64,000 nucleotides of DNA, from NCBI RefSeq assembly GCF_037126465.1, contig NC_088203.1:83204668-83268667 (forward strand), in the 5' to 3' direction. Origin of the DNA: Ornithodoros turicata. Its lineage: Eukaryota > Arthropoda > Arachnida > Ixodida > Argasidae. Shown here piece after piece: positions 57,345-64,000 of the stretch. The position numbers and the translations under genes are program-made. The notes beneath the pieces were generated by a model. It was not told where the DNA came from, made no database searches, and saw only the letters and a list, made by a program, of their open reading frames with translations. The first letter of the stretch is position 1; each line of letters begins with the position of its first letter.

Positions 57345-57495
57345 CCGGAACTCAAATATAGACCGGAGGTGGACAACCGGAAGTCAGGTTAGAGCGGAAG
57401 TTGAGAACCGGAAGTCGTGTCGGACCGGAAGTGGACAACCGGAGTTTGGGTTTAGACGGGAAGTGGATACCCGGAAGTCAAGTTTGGACTGGAAA
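57345..57495. repeat. ~31-bp minisatellite carrying CCGGAAGT boxes
   Basis: CCGGAA(G/C)T-type boxes start at 57345, 57363, 57377, 57394, 57408, 57425, 57439, 57457 and 57471, alternating 14 and 17-18 base steps, so the unit is a dimer of about 31-32 bases. CCGGAAGT is the ETS-family core. Confidence 0.8.
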
Positions 57496-58076
57496 AGGCG
57501 CTGCTAACAAATTTCTCTCGCATTTACCGCTAAATCGCCACTGATTTTTCTTTTCCTCTGTCTTTCCTTTTCTTTTTAACGTCACACTCTTGAAGCTCCT
57601 TCTGAGCATATAGCATCTTCATAGGAGGAGACCAGAGGAGTCTGCACCATAAGATTTCCATGGTCTGCACGTCCTGCGCTCTTTTTGCAGTGCATGTGGC
57701 CAAAGTGGTTTCAGTCCTTTTCGTTTCTCTAGACGCGTGCCTATACTGTGCCTCTCACAGTGACGTGGAAACCTAATATATGGCAGCGTATCGAGCAGTG
57801 ATTTATCCAGACCCCCCTAGACCCCCTAACACCCCCAAATGTTCAGTGACACCCCCCCCCTAACTTTTTCACCAGTGTACCCCCTACAGGGGTGCCCTTG
57901 CGATTTCAGCTTTAGACACATGCCGGTAATGATATGTTAAGCTGTAATGACCCCCCCCCCCCATTTTTCCGAACTCCCCTCCTTACTTGGGATTCCGGAT
58001 AAAGCACTGGTATCGCGAGTGCACATGCAACAGACTATAACAACCCCCCCCCCCCCTCTTTCTTCATTCCTCGCGG

Positions 58077-58238
58077 ACAGTAGCGTAACGAAGGGGGGAG
58101 GTTCCGGGGTTCAAATCCCACAATCGCAGACTCTTAGTAGTGCATATGGGAGCAGGACAACGGGTGTGAAATCTTCTTCGCACGTTTACAGTTGTCACTG
58201 AACCCCTCCCGAAGTATTTTTCTGTCTACGCTACTGCT
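58077..58238. mobile_element. MITE with CAGTAGCGTA ends
   Basis: ACAGTAGCGTAACGAAGG at the left and TCTGTCTACGCTACTGC at the right; GGGGTTCAAATCCC and GAACCCCTCCC pair inside. Confidence 0.55.
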
Positions 58239-60230
58239 TCCAATAAGGCACAAATATGCATTCAACAGTGAAGTTCGCGATGTATACACATAATCGTAAG
58301 TTTCCTCGGGACAAGAACACTATTGTGCTTGTAAAGTACTGTTTATTACCCTAATACAAGTACAATAATAAGGCGTGCAAAGGACTGTACACTAAATATT
58401 ACCTATTTATCGTGCACAGAGAGGGAAAAAAAATTTAAGGGCGTCCTTTAGAAGCTCTTGCTTCTTATTTACGATATATATACCGAAAGCATGTCGACGA
58501 CTTGTCGAACCATCGAGAACAAACAGCCCGGTATATAATCGATTATAGAGCCTTTCAACAACAATTCCTTAGTGTGTAGTCTGCCATATCGTGCAGCCTG
58601 ACCGACTTTCCTTGTAGGTATGCTAATGCTCGAAGCTGTATGTGACTTTTATAACGATCGTGACATTCATGTTAGCAGAACAATAGATCGTTATTGTACT
58701 ATCTCGCAGGGCCACCGAGCGCGACTAATTGTGGGTCTTTCTATGTATAGTGACCAACATAATTCAGTGTTTCACGAGCACACGTATCTGTAGTTTTCAT
58801 TGTGTGCCTTGACTTACGGTGCCGTTAAACATGCATAATACTCTTCGTGGAGGCAACTCTCTGCGCTGACGTACCAGGGCGCGGTTTACAACACGTGTTA
58901 AGAGAAAATGTCTCGCGAAAACCAATATTTGCAACGCCGGGTAACTTTAGGACAATCTATGCTGTAGTGGCCAGTTCGAAGAGCGCTAAATGGATGGCGC
59001 TGGAGGTCATCCGAAACAACATGGCGGCTCAGTGTCGCTACTCTGAAGCGTAGCTTATTTAGTGACTCTAGGGTGCGCTACTGCGCGGGTCTGAAAACAA
59101 AACAAACAGCGGCGAAACCTCCCACTACATAATCGTCACTTATTTGTTTTTGTTGTTCTGGGCTCGACACTTGCATGATTTCAATGCACCTTTGGAGTGT
59201 GCTAGGGCTTCCATTTGACCTGTGTTGTCCCGCAGCACAAGGGGATACATGCACACCTTGTATAGGTCGGCCCTCTCTAGCTGTTGGAGTTTATAGAGGA
59301 AATGTGATTTAGCGCTTGCGTAATACTGTCGCAATATTGTGCGGCGCGGTAGCTCTCACAAATAATATTTAAAAAAAAGAAAAAAGAAAAGCGGAACGAG
59401 ACAGGGATTGCCTCCGCCAGTTTATAGCAACCCCCCCCCCCCCGAAACTTATGAGATGGCACAATACAGCTTGGCTGCCCCCCACCCCCACCCCGAGGTC
59501 GGTTTCTAGGGATATGTTACATGAACAAGGCGTTGCTAATCGCATGTACGTGAAGTATTTCATGTAAACTGTCACGCAGGCGTGTTAAAAAAAAAGAGAG
59601 ACTACGGAAGGAGGCTATTGTCTGATGTTCCGTCATGGTGCCAACATGACGTCCATTTTCGTTTCGTAGGTACATCATAGTTAACCCTAGTTCCGTCGAG
59701 GACACGTGATAATTCCGTGCGCGCTTCAATCATGCGTGCTCCTGCCACACGGAACAGCTACTCATTCAGGAAGGAGGTCCTCTTGGTGTCCACTATCAGC
59801 AGAGAATGGTCAGAGCACAGGACATGCGAACCATTTATTCTAATACTTTAATAAATTCCTTCTCCTTCAATCCATAGGCAGAGGTACACTAGACAAATAA
59901 AAACGCCGTTAAGTCCACGAAGGAGGTAGTCGGAAGTAAAATTGAAACGGTAAGGAGCACCCAGGATTAATGACGAGCTTTCGTGCAGAATCTGCACTTC
60001 ATCGAGTGCATCATTTTGTGCAGATTGCAAGAAAGCTCGTGATTAAGCGTATAGATCCTCCTAACCGTCTCAGTTTTACTTCTGACTGCCTGAATGGTGC
60101 GCTCTTAAAAAAGAATTCACAACATGATCACGCCCATACCCAGATGTGTCTTTGCCTCAGACCACATTAATTAGAATTATTTGTTGAAAATCGGAAGTGT
60201 GCGGCCTCTTTGAGAAATTAGAGAGCTTTA
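58239..60230. other. No gene seen
   Basis: Poly-C and poly-A tracts at 59428 and 59370. AACATGGCGGCTCAGTG at 59019 looks like a start context, but the frame closes after a few codons. Confidence 0.35.
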
Positions 60231-60377
60231 GTACATCGTACGCTATCGCCTTTGCGTACGTAAGGGATATCGTTGATGGTTCTGCACATGCCCATAACAG
60301 AAAGGGAGCTTCGTGCAGTGCGCAGAACCTCTAACGCTATCCCTTACGTACGCAATGGCGATAGCGTACGATGTAGT
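60231..60377. repeat. Foldback with ~55-bp arms
   Basis: AGTACATCGTACGCTATCGC pairs with GCGATAGCGTACGATGTAGT; arms continue through TGCGTACGTAAGGG. Loop CATGCCCATAACAGAAAGGG region. Different from MITE family 1 but also centred on GCGTACG. Confidence 0.75.
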
Positions 60378-60405
60378 AAAACTATCGATTAACGTATACC
60401 CAGAC

Positions 60406-60512
60406 TGACGCAAAACGGTGTACACTGGCGATTTTCAACAAATCGGGAAAGAGAACGGTAATACTCTGAATGACGCTTGGAACTGAGCGTGTTATGCGGT
60501 GAAGCTCTGTTT
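60406..60512. mobile_element. Foldback MITE family 1, right-half fragment
   Basis: TTTTCAACAAATCGGGAAAG, then GAGCGTGTTATGCGGTGAAG, matches the right arm of family 1. The left arm is replaced by a different foldback at 60231-60377. Confidence 0.55.
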
Positions 60513-60754
60513 TTTTTTTCTTTTTTTTTTCCATAGATTTCGTAGGTACTTCTTTGTCAAACTTTTATCACCAAAGGGGCACTATACAGTGCCAAAATTT
60601 CTCATCGTAGAGTGAACGATACTGCTTCATTTTAACAACAACAACAACAACATAGATGAACACAAAAAGAACGGGATTCCTCGATTGCGTCATTCGTGAT
60701 GTATGAGCGAAAGAAACCGCCAATTTACGCTTTCCGTCTCCCTTTCCCTTTCAG

Positions 60755-60802
60755 GAATGCCGACAATATTACCCTTGGCTGAACAATTGCCCTCGTAACT
60801 GA
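60755..60802 (+). CDS. Possible terminal exon of an unidentified gene
   Basis: A strong polypyrimidine tract and AG (CTCCCTTTCCCTTTCAG) precede ECRQYYPWLNNCPRN and TGA at 60800-60802. Two Cys and the short length fit the end of a secreted protein. No partner exon was identified upstream, and no poly(A) signal is obvious downstream. Confidence 0.22.
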   Translation, partial: ECRQYYPWLNNCPRN

Positions 60803-61779
60803 AGATGGAGAATTATTTGCTGTTAACGAGCGCTACCACGCATGAATTCCGCCACAAAAGTGTCAGTGTATGCGTCGTATATCGTTCGGCTTTCCGAGAG
60901 ATATACAAGCCTGAAATCATCGAACATATCCCGAAAGAATGCCGTGCATACTATGCGGGAAACCTACCTTGCACACCCCAGGACTGGCACGTTGGCGAAA
61001 ATCCTCTACTCCGCGGTTGTTCTGCAGAACGATCCACAAAAACTTTTAACCACGTGCGTTTTCTCCAAGAAACGGGCTTTGCCCCGCAAAGACCCCCTAG
61101 CGTACCTTCCATCCACAGTGCACTTCGGTCTCATCGGTTTCATTCATCCTCTACATACTTCACGTTCACCCTTTCATCCTTTTTACTTTTTTTGTTTTGG
61201 CTGTAGTCGTGACGATGATACACTCTAGTGGGGCCAGCAACGGCAAGCCTGTGTCGACATTGCACCCCCCGCCCTCCTCAGAGAGATACATATATCTGTC
61301 AAAGATGAAAACGAATAAGAAACAGTAAAAAGAAAAAAAAAAACACGACATGCAAGGTTCACTGATGCGGAACTGGGAGTGCATCATCGATTTGCATTTG
61401 CATATGAGTACACGCTGTCTTTTCCTTGCAATGCAAACGCAGGTCGGGTCACGCACGTCGATACTTCATTTCAATATAGCATCTGGGCCACAGTGTCAAG
61501 GGATGGACGGACATCCACGACTGCTGCCCTCGAAACGGTGTGGTCATGCATTGGGACAATCCTTCACTGTTTGAATTACTGATTGGTTGAGTTTTATTTC
61601 TGTGGCACCCAGAAGGGTCAAATTGTGCCACTGACAAAATGTGAATGGTACAGAGCACGGAGGAGTATAAAGTGTCTGCACATTCCATCCTCAGCTCATG
61701 AAGGACTTTATGGAACGAAGTACACCCCGGAGAAAGGTGTTGCGCCCAGGGAACGGAAACGTTTTTATTTTTATTTTTG

Positions 61780-61842
61780 GTTCGATTCGGATTCAGCTCC
61801 GCAGCAGCGCAAAATATCGGTTCGAACCGGTTCAGGAAAGTG
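61780..61842. mobile_element. GGTTCG-motif fragment
   Basis: GGTTCGATTCGGATTCAGC and CGGTTCGAACCGGTTCAGG; probably one end of a related element. Confidence 0.35.
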
Positions 61843-62025
61843 AATTTTGAGCAGATTGCCACGAGTTAAAAGCCAAGCACATCCTTACGATACTCAAACA
61901 ACACAAATGTACTTTTGTTATTGTTGCCAACACAGCAGTGGTTCACAGCAACACTGCGTGTTAAAGACCCACATTTCAGGTGCAATGTTACCGTAGCATA
62001 CTGTACTCTCTATGTTCACTCATCG

Positions 62026-62788
62026 TATACAGGATGTCTTATTTTTTTCGATACAGTTTTTTCATTAAAAAACAATAAGGGCTAGAGACATCCTGTTTTC
62101 ACTCTTATCATCTCTGAGCCGGCGAACGTTCTTGGCCATCTGTTGCTCAGCGGTCGAACGACTAATTGCCTAAAAATCGTTTAATTAACCTTTTAATTAT
62201 AAAAGCTACGAAGTTGTTCCAATGAGAACATTTGTTCCTCTCAGTCACGTGATATCGTAGCCGTTTTCACAACAAAAACCCGCCATTTTTTTTCTTTATT
62301 TTGTTCATTGTGCATCTTCAGAGATGCGTCTTTCCTTCACACCCAATGTGAGACGGTGAAGGAGCACAGTGCTGCCTCATGCGTCGAAAATGAGCTTTAA
62401 CTTGCGAAAAAAACAAACAAAAAAACAAAAAAAAATGTACCGGGTGACGCTATCGGAACTGCCCTTATCTTGGGTTGAGTTTTCGATAGTGTGCTCTTTC
62501 GCCCTCTCACATTCGGGGTGAAGGAAAGACGCGTCTTGGACGATGCGCAATGAACAAAATAAAGAGAAAAAAAAGGTATAACTGCACGAATTTTTTGCGG
62601 ACGATCTATCGAACGGATTTTTATCCTGAAAACGGCTACAATATCAGATGACCAAAGGGAACAGATGTTCTCATTGGGACATCTTCGTAGCTTTTATAAT
62701 TAAAAAGTTAATGAACGATTTTTAGGTAATTAGTCATTCGACGGTTGAGCAACAGATGACCAAGAAAAAAAAAAGGGCGCCCTGTATA
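62026..62788. mobile_element. 763-bp foldback element with TATACAGG ends
   Basis: Left arm 62026-62395 and right arm 62465-62788 pair over most of their length (TGGCCATCTGTTGCTCAGCG; TTATAAAAGCTACGAAG; TTTATTTTGTTCATTGTGCA). Terminal TATACAGG..CCTGTATA. No ORF, so non-autonomous. Confidence 0.78.
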
Positions 62789-64000
62789 CACCCTGTTACA
62801 TCATGCTCAGGGACTGGCCGTAATTTTCACAGCACAAAATAAAAACTTGGGGTTGCTGGACGACAAAGGCCGCGTACAAGAAAGCCTATACTGCCAAAAG
62901 GACGACCTTAAAACTAACAAAACTGAATGTACGCAATAGCTGCGAGGAGGGGCGCACTTGGGTTGCAGTTTCGTTTTGTTCAGTTTCGGTTTCGAATTTG
63001 TTTGGCAACGCGGCCCAACCAGCTGTGTAAATCGTAGCTCGGTCTCTCACAACGTACATATCGTCCGAAATTTAACGCAAAAATTCAGCGAACCGGTAAG
63101 GGAGTATGAAGGGAGTTGACTCAGGGCGAGAGCCGCTTTTATTTCGAACAGAGACTGTTCTTCTAGGCACCGTCCTCATCATTGGCACGGTATTTAAACG
63201 GCTGGTATGACGTGTGTTAACATTCGAATTGTGGGTCAACAGCCCGGGGGGAAGAAAGGGTCCGTTCAGGCTTTTACGGCCGAAGTGAATGGTCATTCAC
63301 TTCGAATGGTCGTTCACTTCGGTCTCTGTTCGAAATATCGGCGGCTCTAGTCCTGAGGCAATTCCCTTCTTACGTCCGAACCGTTTCGCGAACCGGTAAC
63401 AACCTAAATTTATTTCGGTTCAGTCCGGTTCGGTTCAATGCGAGAATTTTTTTTAAGGTTCAGTTCTGGTTTAGCGAAACATACGGGTTTTTAGCGGTTT
63501 TCGGTTCGGGTTCAGTTTCGGTTCCGATGCTTGGTTGTGCCTTGCATTTTACGCTCGCGATGTCCCGATAACGCTAGTAGTGCCCTATACATAGGCTGAC
63601 AATGCGGATTGCGATCTCATTGGTCTCCGCAAACGATGTGTCCAATCATCGCGGAAGGTGGGTTGAGGAAGACCAATTCAAGGCCTCTCCGCATTGACGC
63701 GCTTCTTGAGAAAGAGAGAGAGTGAGAGAGGGAAAGCTTAAGTTGGTGGTTTCTTTGGCTCCTAAGTCACGAACGACGCAATAGAGGTAATGTCGTTCCT
63801 TTTGGGTATTGTCAAGATAACGACATCTTCCACTCAGCGAGGAGAAATGTTTTGAACTTTTGTGCTGGTTTAGTAAGAAAAGAAGCTGGGCCCAAACAGT
63901 AAATTCTTTTACACCTTTCAGCGCGCAAAAGGGATGTTTTTGATTTGTTTTCTTTTTTATAACTAAACACCCCATTTTAATTGCGCAGGAACAACAGTGT
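62789..64000. other. No gene seen apart from a GGTTCGG element
   Basis: A GAGAGA run at 63713 and short frames only. Confidence 0.35.
63375..63535. mobile_element. GGTTCGG-array element, copy 3
   Basis: TCCGAACCGTTTCGCGAACC at the start, then CGGTTCAGTCCGGTTCGGTT and TTTTCGGTTCGGGTTCAG. Same orientation as the copy at 701. Confidence 0.5.

Noticed and set aside
58100..58130. tRNA gene from GGGGTTCAAATCCC (B-box like)
   Set aside because: No A box or cloverleaf; the motif is one half of an inverted repeat inside a MITE.

Overview
The window is nuclear DNA of an animal, most likely a hard tick or a close chelicerate. The reasons are large introns with canonical GT/AG junctions, one clearly arthropod-type KSR gene, a tRNA-derived SINE that resembles tick Ruka-like SINEs, CR1/Jockey-type and other LINEs with microsatellite tails, a Penelope-like GIY-YIG remnant and many small DNA transposons. 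The species assignment is inference. There are no bacterial-style operons, no CRISPR and no rRNA or tRNA genes that I can support.

Layout. About 1-29 kb has no gene I can name. It is dominated by mobile DNA: roughly ten copies of a perfect-foldback MITE with TA target duplications, a second related MITE family, three SINE copies, a 1.1 kb element built on TCTATAGA motifs, a local tandem duplication and a 5'-truncated LINE with an uninterrupted 490-codon reverse transcriptase ORF. About 29.3-38.4 kb holds the 3' part of a kinase suppressor of Ras (KSR) gene on the + strand: 12 exons covering the C1 zinc finger, a Ser/Pro-rich linker, the pseudokinase domain and the stop, followed by a 2.1 kb 3' UTR. 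Its N-terminal exons (CA1/SAM region) were not found. From 41.1 to 53.5 kb, on the - strand and convergent with KSR, lie seven exons of a second gene: Hop-like TPR repeats followed by two membrane helices and an acidic C-terminal tail. Its first exons were also not found. Its introns are full of transposons. About 54-64 kb contains a second LINE (449-codon ORF, - strand), a GGGCCGGGCC-rich hAT-like element, an AATTAA-rich block, a CCGGAAGT minisatellite, small MITEs and a 763 bp foldback element.

How the genes relate. KSR (a scaffold of RAF-MEK-ERK signalling) and the TPR membrane protein are separate convergent genes, and nothing shows a shared pathway. The notable biology is (i) a KSR pseudokinase that has lost the motif residues normally kept in KSR proteins (VAIK position Tyr, HRD position HKN, DFG position DQG) while every exon stays open and in phase, (ii) an apparently uncharacterised TPR-hairpin membrane protein, and (iii) an unusually legible nested transposon record, including several elements with similar TAGAGCCYTG starts but different subterminal motif arrays. 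Exon models were built by hand from reading frames and splice phase. No database or transcript was consulted.
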